Shown: positions 42,492-51,366 of the stretch, in pieces
How positions within the stretch are numbered: the stretch's first letter is position 1
How the letters are laid out: every line of letters begins with the position of its first letter
NCBI GenBank assembly: GCA_963792385.1
Contig: CAWBVZ010000004.1
Coordinates: 558,001-622,000 of the forward strand
From: DASSUW01 sp963792385
GTDB lineage: Bacteria > Actinomycetota > Thermoleophilia > Solirubrobacterales > Solirubrobacteraceae
Length of the DNA stretch: 64,000 nucleotides
Reading direction: 5' to 3'
Notes under the pieces: model-generated
What the model was told of the DNA's origin: nothing
What the model saw: the letters and a program-made list of their open reading frames with translations, nothing else
The model's database searches: none
Position numbers and translations under genes: made by a program

Positions 42492-43771
42492 GACACTTCG
42501 GCGAATGCCGCAGCCGCGGCCTCGACGGTCCGCGTGACGTGCTCGGAGGCATGGGCCAGCGATGGGAACCAGGCCTCGAACTGCGACGGCGGCGGGTAGA
42601 CCCCGCGGGCCAGCAGCGCGCGGCACCAGGCGCCGTAGCCGTCGGTGTCGCAGGCGACCGCGCCGGCGTAGTCGGTCGGCGGCGTGGCTGCGAAGAAGAC
42701 GGTCAACAGGCCGGTGGTGTGGACGACGCTCACCGGTCGGTCGCCGGCGGCCTCGCGCAGGCCGTCGGCCAGTGCCTCGGTGGTCGCCGACAGCGTCAGG
42801 TACGCCTCCTCGTCGAGCAACTCGAGCGCCGCGCGTCCGGCCGCGACTGCGAGCGGGTTCCCGCTCAGCGTGCCGGCCTGGTAGACGTCACCGGCCGGTG
42901 CGATCCGCTCCATCAGCTGCGCGGACCCGCCGTACGCCGCCGCCGGCAGCCCGCCTCCGACGACCTTGCCCAGCACCGTCAGGTCGGGCAGCACGCCGGT
43001 CAGCTCCTGCGCCCCGCCCGGCGAGATCCGGAAGCCGGTGATGACCTCGTCGAACACCAGCAGCGCGCCGTGCTCGGTCGCGAGCTCGCGCAGCAGCTCG
43101 AGGAAACCGCACTCCGGCGGCACCAGGCCCATGTTGGCCGGGTACGGCTCGCAGATGACGGCGGCGAACTCGTGCTGGCCGAACGCGGCCCGCAGCGTCG
43201 CAGCATCGTTCCAAGGCACGACGACCGTCTCGGCGGTAGCGGCCGCCGACACGCCGGGTGACGCCGGCAATCCCTGCGTGGCCATCCCCGATCCCGCCTC
43301 GGCGAGCAGCCCGTCGACATGGCCGTGATAGGCGCCGGCGAACTTCAGCACCATGTCGCGGCCGGTCACGGCGCGCGCGAGCCGCAGCGCGCTCATCGTC
43401 GCCTCGGTGCCCGAAGACGTCATGCGCAGCATGTCCACGGCCGGCATCCGCGCGCACACCAGTTCCGCGAGTTCGACTTCGCCGGCGGTCGCGGCGCCGA
43501 AGGTCGTGCCGCGCGCGGCCGCTTCCGTGACCGCGTCGATCACCGCCGGCAGCGCGTGGCCGTGGATCAGCGGGCCCCACGAGCAGACGTAGTCGACGTA
43601 GGTGTTGCCGTCGACGTCCACGATCTCGGCGCCCTCGGCGCGCTCGATGAAGATCGGGTCGCGGCCGATCGACCGCATCGCGCGCACAGGCGAGTTCACG
43701 CCGCCCGGAAGGACGTGCAGCGCGCGCCTATAGAGCTCCGCCGACCGGACGTCCGAGATCGAGGTGGTCAG
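42488..43771 (-). CDS. hemL: Glutamate-1-semialdehyde 2,1-aminomutase
   Basis: A PLP enzyme making 5-aminolevulinate from glutamate-1-semialdehyde. Motifs: GGVNSPVRAMRSIG at the N-terminus, RMTSSGTEATMSALRLAR, FAGAYHGHVDGLL, LVFDEVITGFR and VLGKVVGGGLP with the PLP lysine. No ATG or GTG precedes the essential LPGGVNSPV; the frame reaches a CTG at 43771 that overlaps the previous stop as CTGA and gives 427 residues, the usual length. GTG 43699 would truncate a conserved part. I therefore favour the CTG start. Confidence 0.92.
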   Translation of the reverse strand: MTTSISDVRSAELYRRALHVLPGGVNSPVRAMRSIGRDPIFIERAEGAEIVDVDGNTYVDYVCSWGPLIHGHALPAVIDAVTEAAARGTTFGAATAGEVELAELVCARMPAVDMLRMTSSGTEATMSALRLARAVTGRDMVLKFAGAYHGHVDGLLAEAGSGMATQGLPASPGVSAAATAETVVVPWNDAATLRAAFGQHEFAAVICEPYPANMGLVPPECGFLELLRELATEHGALLVFDEVITGFRISPGGAQELTGVLPDLTVLGKVVGGGLPAAAYGGSAQLMERIAPAGDVYQAGTLSGNPLAVAAGRAALELLDEEAYLTLSATTEALADGLREAAGDRPVSVVHTTGLLTVFFAATPPTDYAGAVACDTDGYGAWCRALLARGVYPPPSQFEAWFPSLAHASEHVTRTVEAAAAAFAEVS

Positions 43772-44832
43772 GCCCGCTCCTCCTCCCAGCGGCTGAAGTC
43801 GCCGGTGAAGTAGAGCATCCGGACCTTCTTGAACTCAGTCGATGAGTACAGCGTCGCGCGCTCGCTGATGCCGGTCGCCTCGGCGATCGAATCGAGCACC
43901 GAGTCGCACTCCTCCTTCGAGCGCCCGTGGGCCATCGTGAACACCGAGTACGGCCAGTCGGGGTAGGTCGGGCGCTGGTAGCAGTGCGAGACGCCGCGGA
44001 ACGAGGCCATGCGCTTGCCGGTCTCGAGGATCTCGGGGTCCGGGACCTTCCAGACACCCATGCCGTTGGCGGAGAAGCCGGCGCGGCGGTGGTAGAGGAT
44101 CGCGGCGACGCGACGCAGACCGCCGCGCTCGCGCAGCGACTCCAGGCGAGCCAGCACCGCCTCCTGGGAGACCCCGAGCTTCTCGGCCGCCGGCGCGTAC
44201 GGCTCGCTGATCACCGGCATCGGGCCCTGCGTCGCGAGAATCGTCTGGACGTCCTCGTCGGTCACCTCGATCGGGTTGAGCTCGATCGGCTCGACCGCCT
44301 CGCCGGCGACCGACAGCGCGTCGGTGCCGCGCTCCATCTCGAGGTCCATGCGGATCTTGAAAAGCTTCAAAGTCGGGAGCTGGCGGATCGACTCGGCGCC
44401 GGTCTCGGCCTGCAGCGCGTCGAGGGTGCCCTGCATGCCGAGCTTGGACCCAGGTTCGACGGCGAGCGTGAACCAGAGGTTGAAATCGTGGTTCCGCAGG
44501 TAGTTGTGCGTCACGCCCGGGTGCGAGTTGATGACCTTCGCGGCGCGGTGCGGGTGCTCAGCGTCGACCTTGGCGGCCACGAGCATCGACTGGTAGCCGA
44601 GCGCACGCGTGTCGAAGATCGGCGTGATCTCGCGGATGATCCGCTTGTCGAGCAGCTCCTGGACCCGCGTCATGACCTGCGCCTCGGTCACGCCCGCGAG
44701 GCCGGCGACGTGCGCGAACGGCCGCGCCGTGAGCGCGAAGCTGCCCTGCATCAGGTTGAGGAGCCGCTTGTCGGCCTCATCAAGCGGGATCGCAGCGCCG
44801 TCCTTACGGCTGCGGATCTTCAGCGAAGCCAT
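43768..44832 (-). CDS. AhbA-AhbB-like fusion (siroheme decarboxylase family) or AsnC-type regulator
   Basis: A 354-residue protein made of two AsnC/Lrp-like halves (about 15-165 and 195-345), each a winged helix plus an alpha/beta domain. Half 1 has RPFAHVAGLAGVTEAQVMTR, THNYLRNHDFNLWFTLAV; half 2 has GFSANGMGVWKVPD, SHCYQRPTYPDWPYSVFTMAHG. These latter motifs are typical of siroheme decarboxylase subunits (AhbA/AhbB, NirDL/GH group) rather than of plain Lrp regulators. It sits between hemB and hemL with overlaps on both sides, which supports a role in haem synthesis. Enzyme versus regulator is not settled by sequence alone. Confidence 0.72.
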   Translation of the reverse strand: MASLKIRSRKDGAAIPLDEADKRLLNLMQGSFALTARPFAHVAGLAGVTEAQVMTRVQELLDKRIIREITPIFDTRALGYQSMLVAAKVDAEHPHRAAKVINSHPGVTHNYLRNHDFNLWFTLAVEPGSKLGMQGTLDALQAETGAESIRQLPTLKLFKIRMDLEMERGTDALSVAGEAVEPIELNPIEVTDEDVQTILATQGPMPVISEPYAPAAEKLGVSQEAVLARLESLRERGGLRRVAAILYHRRAGFSANGMGVWKVPDPEILETGKRMASFRGVSHCYQRPTYPDWPYSVFTMAHGRSKEECDSVLDSIAEATGISERATLYSSTEFKKVRMLYFTGDFSRWEEERA

Positions 44833-45791
44833 CGGGCGACGTCCTTGGCGTGGTAGGTGATCACGATGTCGGCTCCCGCGCGGCGGATGCCGGTGAGCGC
44901 CTCCAGAACAGCGGCGCGCTCGTCGAGCAGTCCCGCCGCGGCGGCGGCCTTGAGCATCGCGTACTCGCCGCTGACGTTGTAGGCGGCGACCGGCAGGTCG
45001 GTGCTCTCGCGCACGCGCCGGATCACGTCCAGGTACGGGAGCGCCGGCTTGACGATCACGATGTCCGCGCCCTCGGCGGCATCGAGCGCGACCTCGCGCA
45101 GCGCCTCGCGCGCGTTCGCGGGATCCATCTGGTAGCCGCGGCGGTCGCCGGTCTGCGGCGTCGAGTCGGCGGCCTCGCGGAACGGCCCGTAGAACGCCGA
45201 GGCGAACTTGGCGCTGTAGGCGATGATCGGCGTCTCGGAGAGCCCGTGCTCGTCGAGCGCCGCGCGCAGCGCTCCGACGCGCCCGTCCATCATGTCGCTC
45301 GGCGCGACGGCGTCGACGCCGGCCTCGGCCTGCGAGACCGCGGTACGGGCGAGCAGCTCGAGCGTCGCGTCGTTGTCGACGACCCCGTCGGACCGGAGCA
45401 CGCCGCAGTGGCCGTGGCTCGTGTACTCGCACAGGCACAGGTCGGCGATCACGAGCAGATCGGGGTGCGCGGCCTTGATCGCGCGCGTCGCGAGCTGGAC
45501 GACGCCCTCGTCGTCCCAGGCGCCGGATCCCTGCTCGTCCTTGTCGGCCGGCAGGCCGAACAGCAGCACGGCCGGGATCCCGAGCGCGGCCGCCTCGCCC
45601 GCCTCCTCGACGGCGCCGTCGATCGACAGGTGGTCGATCCCCGGCATCGACGGGATCGGCGTGCGGCGCTCGCCGCCGGCGACCACGAACATCGGGTAGA
45701 TCAGGTGGTCGACCGACAGGTCGGTCTCGCGCACAAGGCCCCTGAGGAGGCCCGTGCTGCGGAGGCGGCGGAGTCTGGTGGCGGGAAACAC
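44820..45791 (-). CDS. hemB: Delta-aminolevulinic acid dehydratase
   Basis: A 323-residue porphobilinogen synthase with GTG start (45791) and a 13-base overlap with the AhbAB-like gene. The zinc-cysteine site CLCEYTSHGHCGV marks the zinc-dependent class. The Schiff-base lysines lie in IIAYSAKFASAFYGPFR and IVIVKPALPYLD; RRGYQMDPANAREAL is also conserved. It condenses two 5-aminolevulinates, directly after HemL in tetrapyrrole synthesis. Confidence 0.95.
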   Translation of the reverse strand: MFPATRLRRLRSTGLLRGLVRETDLSVDHLIYPMFVVAGGERRTPIPSMPGIDHLSIDGAVEEAGEAAALGIPAVLLFGLPADKDEQGSGAWDDEGVVQLATRAIKAAHPDLLVIADLCLCEYTSHGHCGVLRSDGVVDNDATLELLARTAVSQAEAGVDAVAPSDMMDGRVGALRAALDEHGLSETPIIAYSAKFASAFYGPFREAADSTPQTGDRRGYQMDPANAREALREVALDAAEGADIVIVKPALPYLDVIRRVRESTDLPVAAYNVSGEYAMLKAAAAAGLLDERAAVLEALTGIRRAGADIVITYHAKDVARWLR

Positions 45792-45807
45792 GAGGAACGA
45801 ATATAGG

Positions 45808-47160
45808 TCAGTCGAACCGGCGCAGGGCGATCCGAGCCAGGATCGCGAAACCCGCGGTGAGGCCGAGCAGGTGCAGGACCGGCAGCCATAGGTCGCCGCC
45901 GTTGATCGCGCCGTCGAGCGCGCGCAGCGCCGGTTTGAACGGGAACAGGCCGGAGACGACGTTGATCACGTTGTACAGGCCGGCGTCCACGCTGCCGGAT
46001 GGGACGAGCGCCAGGAAGACGATCGGCAGCGCCAGCAGGAACGCCAACAGCGACGCCGCGCGGACCTCGCGCGTGAGCCCGCCGATCGCCGTTCCCATCG
46101 CCGCGAAGCCGAGCGCGCCGCCCGCCAGCGCCGCGAGCCAGGCCGGGATCCGGCTCCAGTCGAGGCCGACGAAGGCCGCCAGGCCGAACAGCATCGCGAG
46201 CGTTACCGCCAGCGCGCATAGCGCGCTCAGGACGATCTTCTCCGTCAGCAGCTGGGAGCGCGAGACCAGCCCGCGCACGAGCCGGCCGAACGCCTGCTCC
46301 TCGCGCTCGAGCGCCAGCAGGCCGGACGCGAGCAGGAGCGTCACGAACATCAGCGACACGGTGACCGCGACGGCGACCGCGAACGAGTCGAGCGACGTCT
46401 TGCGGCCGTTGACGATGTGCTGCTCGACGTCCACCGGCGTGCCGATCGAGGCGAGGATCGGGCGCGAGACGTCGAGGTTGTCGGCCGCCAGGCGGGCGAA
46501 GCGCGCCACCTGGGCGAGCTGCACGCGCTCGGGAGAGTCCTCCGGCAGGCCGGCGGCAACGCTCTCGATGATCCCCTGCGAGCGCTCCAGGCCGAGGATC
46601 TTGATTGCGCCGACGAGTGGCAGTGAGACGTCGCCGCCACGCACGATCACGTCGATGTAGCGCGCCGCCTCGCGCAGCACGGCGTCCGACAGCGCGTTGT
46701 TGGCGTCGGCCAGGCGAGCCTCGATCGTCGCCTCGACGAAGCGGCGCTTCACCGGGTCGTCGGCGTTGTAGTAGACCTCGATCACCGGCGGGTCGCCGCC
46801 GCCGAGCCCGAGCGTCGCGCGCAGCCGCTCAGTCGCGTTCTCCGGGATCACCATCGCGCCCAGGACCTCGCCGTCGCGGACCTTCGCGATCGCCTCCTCG
46901 CGCGTGTCGACGCGAACCGGGTCGATCGACTCGAACAGCCGGCCTGCGTAGTCGCCGACGTCGAGCGAGCGGCCGCCGACCTTGAAGTTGGTCTCGCCCT
47001 CGGGCACGAGGTTGGCGAACGCGACGCGCGGCTTGTCGGGCCCGCCGGACAGCGCCAGCCCGAACAGCACCGCGATCACGATCGGGTAGATGATCAGCAG
47101 CGCCACGAGCAGCGGCGAGCGGCGCAGGATCTGGAGGTCCTTGAGCAGTAGCCAGCGCAT
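45808..47160 (-). CDS. ABC-2 type transporter permease
   Basis: A 450-residue permease with one N-terminal helix (LLVALLIIYPIVIAVLFGLA), a long extracytoplasmic loop of about 230 residues, and five or six C-terminal helices starting near FAVAVAVTVSLMFVTLLLAS. This matches the ABC-2 exporter pattern. The ATPase gene lies 5 bases upstream. Its position before hemB could mean haem or precursor export or assembly, but drug or lipid export is as likely. Confidence 0.82.
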   Translation of the reverse strand: MRWLLLKDLQILRRSPLLVALLIIYPIVIAVLFGLALSGGPDKPRVAFANLVPEGETNFKVGGRSLDVGDYAGRLFESIDPVRVDTREEAIAKVRDGEVLGAMVIPENATERLRATLGLGGGDPPVIEVYYNADDPVKRRFVEATIEARLADANNALSDAVLREAARYIDVIVRGGDVSLPLVGAIKILGLERSQGIIESVAAGLPEDSPERVQLAQVARFARLAADNLDVSRPILASIGTPVDVEQHIVNGRKTSLDSFAVAVAVTVSLMFVTLLLASGLLALEREEQAFGRLVRGLVSRSQLLTEKIVLSALCALAVTLAMLFGLAAFVGLDWSRIPAWLAALAGGALGFAAMGTAIGGLTREVRAASLLAFLLALPIVFLALVPSGSVDAGLYNVINVVSGLFPFKPALRALDGAINGGDLWLPVLHLLGLTAGFAILARIALRRFD

Positions 47161-47165
47161 TGCGC

Positions 47166-47852
47166 CTAATGGCCCTGGTCGTGGAGGAAGCGGACGAACG
47201 CGGTCTCGAAGTCGGGCGCGGCGGCGGTCGCGCCCGTGGCCGTCTCCAGCGCGGCAGGCGTGCCGGTGAACAGCAGCTCGCCGTCGGCGAGTACGAGCAG
47301 ACGATCGGCGTAGCGCTCGGCCTCGCCGACGTCGTGGGTCGAGAACACCACGGTCGTGCCGAGGGCGGAGAGGAACTCCCACAGCCGCTCGCGCTGGCGC
47401 GGGTCCAGCGACGCCGACGGCTCGTCGAGCAGGAGCACAACCGGCTCGCCGATCAGGCCGATCGCGATGTTGACGCGCTGGCGATTGCCGCCGGAGAGCT
47501 TGCCGACCTCGTCGCCGGCGCGGTCGCCGAGCGCCGTCTGCTCGAGCATCTGCCCGACGGTGCCTTCGACGTCTGGGACCTTCTCGAGCCGGGCGAACAG
47601 GCGCAGGTTCTCGGCCACGGAGAGCTTCGAGTACAGCGCCGGCTGCTGCGGTACCCAGCCAACCTCCTCGGGCCGCAGCGACACCGTGCCCGCGGTCGGC
47701 TGCAGCGCGCCGGCGAGGATCGCGAGCAGCGTCGTCTTGCCCGCGCCGTTGGGGCCGATCACGGCGACCCGCTCCCCGTCCGCGATCTCGAACGACACGG
47801 CGCGCAACGCGTCGCGCGTCCCGTAGCGCTTGGAGACCGAGTCGGCGCGCAT
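47166..47852 (-). CDS. ABC transporter ATP-binding protein
   Basis: A 228-residue cytoplasmic ATPase with Walker A GPNGAGKTTLL, Q-loop region VGWVPQQPALYSK, signature GKLSGGNRQRVNIAIGL, Walker B VVLLLDEPSASLD and switch His in FSTHDVGEAE. ATG 47852 is chosen; upstream codons belong to the PerM gene region. It pairs with the ABC-2 permease just downstream. Confidence 0.92.
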   Translation of the reverse strand: MRADSVSKRYGTRDALRAVSFEIADGERVAVIGPNGAGKTTLLAILAGALQPTAGTVSLRPEEVGWVPQQPALYSKLSVAENLRLFARLEKVPDVEGTVGQMLEQTALGDRAGDEVGKLSGGNRQRVNIAIGLIGEPVVLLLDEPSASLDPRQRERLWEFLSALGTTVVFSTHDVGEAERYADRLLVLADGELLFTGTPAALETATGATAAAPDFETAFVRFLHDQGH

Positions 47853-47865
47853 GGCGGCGGTGAGG

Positions 47866-49125
47866 CTATCCAGGCGCGGTCGATGCGGCGGCCGCTTCGG
47901 CGTCCGGCCCGCCCAGCTCGGTGCCGCATGACGGGCACGTCTTCGCGCCCTCGGGGCAGTCGGTGCCGCACTCCGGGCACTCGCGCCGCGCATCCGGCAA
48001 CGCGTCCGGCACAGGATCGGCCGCGGACGGCAGGTCCCAGCGATCGAACGTGAAGTTGTGGCGGAAGTAGTCGACGCTCTCGCGCACGATCGCCGCCAGC
48101 GGAAGCGCGAGGAACGCCCCGATCAAGCCATACACCTGTCCGCCCAGCAGCAGCGCGAAGATCACCAGCAGCGGGTTGATCCGCAGCGCCTGCGAGAACA
48201 CGGTCGGCGCGACGATGTGGCCCTCGATCTGCTGGAGCGCGGTGAACGCGATCGTCAGCCACAGCGCGTCGAGCGGCTCGCCGCTGAACAGCGCGATCAG
48301 CACCGGCGGGCCGGCGCCGATCGCCGGGCCGACGTACGGGATCAGCTCGGCGAACGCGTACCACAGGCCGAAGAACAGGGCGTACGTCTTGCCGTCGGGG
48401 AAGATGCCGACCGACCCGAGCACCCACAGCGTCACGCCGGCGCTCGTGCCCATGATCAGCGAGAACAGCAGCTGGCCGCGCACGTAGCCGATCACGGCGC
48501 GCTGGATCCTCGTCGGGTAGTCGTCCTCGGCGCCGGGCCGGCGCGGGACGACCGAGCGCACGGTGGCGCCGATCCGTTCTCCGTACAGCAGCATGTACAC
48601 GCTGATCACGATCACGAGGATCACCGCCAGCGAAGCCTCGACGAGCGTGACGAGCGCATCCTGCGTGAAGGCCACGAGCTCGCCCGACCCCGCCGAAAGG
48701 TCGCGGCCGAGCGAGCCGAGCGCCGACTGGCCCTCGTCGGCGATCTGCACGTCGATGCCGTTGTCGTCGAGCCACGACTGCACGTCCGCCAGCGTCTCGT
48801 TCGCGTCGTCCACGAGCTCCGGCACGTTGTCGCGGAACGCCGACACCTGGTCCGCCAGCGGGTTGGCGAGCAGCACGCCGATCCCCGTCAGCAAGCAGAC
48901 CATGGACAGCATTACGACCAGGACGGCGACGCCGCGAGGGAAGCGCGCGCGCCGCAGCACCATCACCAACGGGTTCAGCAGCAGCGCAATGAGCGCGCCG
49001 ATGATGAACAGCAGCAGCACCGGCCCCGCCGCTCGCAGAATGACGTACAAGCCGAGCAACGCGAGCGGGAGCGCGACGAGCTGCACCCACCGCGGAACCA
49101 CAAGCCGGGAATCCTGCTCGGTCAC
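47866..49125 (-). CDS. PerM/AI-2E family membrane protein with C-terminal zinc ribbon
   Basis: A 419-residue protein with GTG start. About eight transmembrane helices in the PerM pattern: N-terminal pair, a long central loop with a coiled-coil-like stretch (VSAFRDNVPELVDDANETLA), then YGLIGAFLALPLAAI. The C-terminal ~50 residues carry a zinc ribbon (CPECGTDCPEGAKTCPSCG), unusual in this family. Members include TqsA/YdiK-like exporters; substrate unknown. It heads the minus-strand gene train that ends with menaquinone genes. Confidence 0.85.
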   Translation of the reverse strand: MTEQDSRLVVPRWVQLVALPLALLGLYVILRAAGPVLLLFIIGALIALLLNPLVMVLRRARFPRGVAVLVVMLSMVCLLTGIGVLLANPLADQVSAFRDNVPELVDDANETLADVQSWLDDNGIDVQIADEGQSALGSLGRDLSAGSGELVAFTQDALVTLVEASLAVILVIVISVYMLLYGERIGATVRSVVPRRPGAEDDYPTRIQRAVIGYVRGQLLFSLIMGTSAGVTLWVLGSVGIFPDGKTYALFFGLWYAFAELIPYVGPAIGAGPPVLIALFSGEPLDALWLTIAFTALQQIEGHIVAPTVFSQALRINPLLVIFALLLGGQVYGLIGAFLALPLAAIVRESVDYFRHNFTFDRWDLPSAADPVPDALPDARRECPECGTDCPEGAKTCPSCGTELGGPDAEAAAASTAPG

Positions 49126-49145
49126 GCCTCATAGCATGACCACTC

Positions 49146-49922
49146 GTGACGTCGATCCTCTTCATCGGTGACGTGGTCGCGCGAGCCGGCCGCCACGCCG
49201 TGCGCGACATGCTCCCCGGCCTGCGCGACGAGCTCGAGCTCGACTTCGTCGTCGCCAACGGCGAGAACGCCGCCGGCGGGATCGGGATCACGCCGAAGGA
49301 GGCGAAGGAGCTGTTCGGGAACGGCGTCGACGTGATCACGCTCGGCAACCACACGTATCGTCACCGCGAGGTGTGGCCGTACCTCGACGAGCAGCCGAAC
49401 ATCCTGCGCCCGGCCAACTTCCTGCGCACCCAGCCCGGCCACGGCACGACGATCGTCGAGCGCGACGGGACGTCGCTCGGCGTCGTCAACCTCAGCGGCA
49501 ACCTCTACCTGCAGGCGGGCAGCCCGGCACTGGTAACGATCGACGAGGCGCTGAAGGAGGTGCAGGACGCCGATCACGTGCTGGTCGACATGCACGCCGA
49601 GGCGACGAGCGAGAAGGTCGCGCTCGGCTGGTACCTCGACGGCCGCGTCACCGCCGTCGTGGGCACGCACACGCACGTGCCGACCGCGGACGCGCGCGTG
49701 CTCCCGGGCGGGACCGCCTACATCACCGACGTCGGCATGACCGGCGCGCGCGGCGGAGTGATCGGCGTCAAGCGCGAGCAGTCGATCACGGTCATGCGCA
49801 CGCAGATGCCGCAGCGCTTCGACGCCGCGGACGAGGACCCGTGGCTGAACGCGGTGCTCATCCGGAGCTCGCAGCGGGGCCGGGCGGACTCGATCGAGTC
49901 GGTGCTGCGGCCGGCGCCCTGA
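49146..49922 (+). CDS. ymdB: YmdB-type metallophosphoesterase (TIGR00282 family)
   Basis: A 258-residue cytoplasmic phosphodiesterase with GTG start. Metal ligands are visible in FIGDVVARAGRHAV, VANGENAAGGIGIT, TLGNHTYRHREV, VDMHAEATSEKVALGW and VVGTHTHVPTADARVLPGG. Bacillus YmdB hydrolyses 2',3'-cyclic nucleotides and influences biofilm and motility choice. It diverges from the PerM gene over 20 bases. The 3' end overlaps the convergent glycosyltransferase-like gene by 65 bases. Confidence 0.9.
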   Translation: MTSILFIGDVVARAGRHAVRDMLPGLRDELELDFVVANGENAAGGIGITPKEAKELFGNGVDVITLGNHTYRHREVWPYLDEQPNILRPANFLRTQPGHGTTIVERDGTSLGVVNLSGNLYLQAGSPALVTIDEALKEVQDADHVLVDMHAEATSEKVALGWYLDGRVTAVVGTHTHVPTADARVLPGGTAYITDVGMTGARGGVIGVKREQSITVMRTQMPQRFDAADEDPWLNAVLIRSSQRGRADSIESVLRPAP

Positions 49923-51366
49923 GCAGCGCGAGCCAGACCAGCGGCGCGAACCAGACGAGGTAGAGGTAGAACCAGTGGTCGGCGCCGAGCTGCGCGGCGA
50001 TCAGCACAGCCGCCGCGAGCGCGGCCACGGTCGCGGTGTCGCGCCGACGGGGGACGAACGCGACGGCGATGGCCAGGGCCGCGGCCGCAAGCTGCACCGC
50101 GAGCTGCAGCCCGCCGGCGCCGCCCCAGATCGAGAACGGCGAGTCGCGGTCGGCCTGGAAGCCGACGGTGCGGTCGAGCAGCGTCCTGAGGTCGAACGGC
50201 GCGACCACGAGCACCACCGTGGCAACGAACGCGATCACCGCCGCCGGTCGCCTCCCGACGAGCAGCGGCGCCAGCGCCAGCGGCGCGAGCTTCGTCAGAC
50301 CCGCAAGCGCGGCCAGCGCGCCGCGCGCCACCGGCCGCGCCGAGGCGAGCAGCGCGGCAAGCACGAGCAGAGGCACGAGCGCGTCATTAGAGCCGCTGGC
50401 GGTCACGAGCAACGTGAACGGATACGCCGCCCACAAGTACGCGACGAGCACGCCGCCAAGCCGCCACAGCAGCACGATGCAGCCGAGGTCGAACGCGATC
50501 GCCGCCGCGTGCGCGGCCGGCAGGCCGTCCCAGCCCCCGCCCCACGGGAGGACCTGCTCGAACGGCACGTAGGCTGCGTATGCCACCGGCCCGTACGTGT
50601 CGCCGTGGGCGATCGGGTCGACGAAGGCGCCGTACAGCGGCTCGCCGCCGGCCAGCCGGTCGGCGCCGACGACGCTCGCGTAGCCGACGTCGATCACGTT
50701 GCCGGTGAGGTTGAGCGCGATCCGCACGCCGATCAGGAACATCAGCGCGACCGTGAGGAAGTTCGCCGTAACGCGCAGCGGCGGCGGCCCGTGCCGCGGG
50801 TGCCAGGCGACCCACAGCATGCGGGCGAGCAGGTAGGCCAGTAGCGGGTACACCGTCGGGACCGAGAGGCCGAGGTTGGCGGTGTAGAAGGCTGCGTAGG
50901 ACAGCGAGAACGCGAGCAGCACGGCGAGGTCGAGGTGCAGGATCCGTGGCGGCCCGCGCAGGAACGGCAGCACGAACAGCACGCTCAGGCCGGCCCAGAT
51001 CCACCACGTGTTCGCCGCGCGCCCGAAGAAGCCCGGGTAGCCGCGCGCCATCGGCCAGCGCGCCCGGACGCCGGTCCACGCCTCCAGCACCCGCCCGCTG
51101 CGGTCGTCCACGAGCACCTGCACCTGCTCCTGCCCCGCCGGGGCTTCGTAAAGCGACACCCGCCAGCGCCGCCCCCGGTCGCGGAACGCGCGGAAGAAGC
51201 TACGTCTGTGCGCGGCCCGCTCGGCGCGCATCTGCGGCGTGCCTGCCGCGATCGCGATCGCCTCCGCCGCCGTCAGCCGCCAGCGCTCCTGCGCACCCGC
51301 GGCCGCCGGCAGAGCCAGGGCGGTGAGCGCAACGAGCGCGGCGGTCAGACCCCGAAGTGCTCGCAC
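49858..51366 (-). CDS. Multi-pass membrane glycosyltransferase-like protein (GT87/GT-C type)
   Basis: About 502 residues from GTG 51366, which overlaps the previous stop by 22 bases. A signal sequence (LTAALVALTALALPAAAGAQ) is followed by a small soluble domain (about 30-95) and about ten transmembrane helices. A polar loop with ADRLAGGEPLYGAFVDPIAH, then YGPVAYAAYVPFEQVLPW, resembles the first-loop motif of polyprenyl-phosphate-dependent GT87 mannosyltransferases. The substrate is unknown. It follows a phosphatase-fold gene, so both may act on cell-surface glycans. Confidence 0.7.
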   Translation of the reverse strand: MRALRGLTAALVALTALALPAAAGAQERWRLTAAEAIAIAAGTPQMRAERAAHRRSFFRAFRDRGRRWRVSLYEAPAGQEQVQVLVDDRSGRVLEAWTGVRARWPMARGYPGFFGRAANTWWIWAGLSVLFVLPFLRGPPRILHLDLAVLLAFSLSYAAFYTANLGLSVPTVYPLLAYLLARMLWVAWHPRHGPPPLRVTANFLTVALMFLIGVRIALNLTGNVIDVGYASVVGADRLAGGEPLYGAFVDPIAHGDTYGPVAYAAYVPFEQVLPWGGGWDGLPAAHAAAIAFDLGCIVLLWRLGGVLVAYLWAAYPFTLLVTASGSNDALVPLLVLAALLASARPVARGALAALAGLTKLAPLALAPLLVGRRPAAVIAFVATVVLVVAPFDLRTLLDRTVGFQADRDSPFSIWGGAGGLQLAVQLAAAALAIAVAFVPRRRDTATVAALAAAVLIAAQLGADHWFYLYLVWFAPLVWLALLRAPAAAPTRSSPPGPAASSG

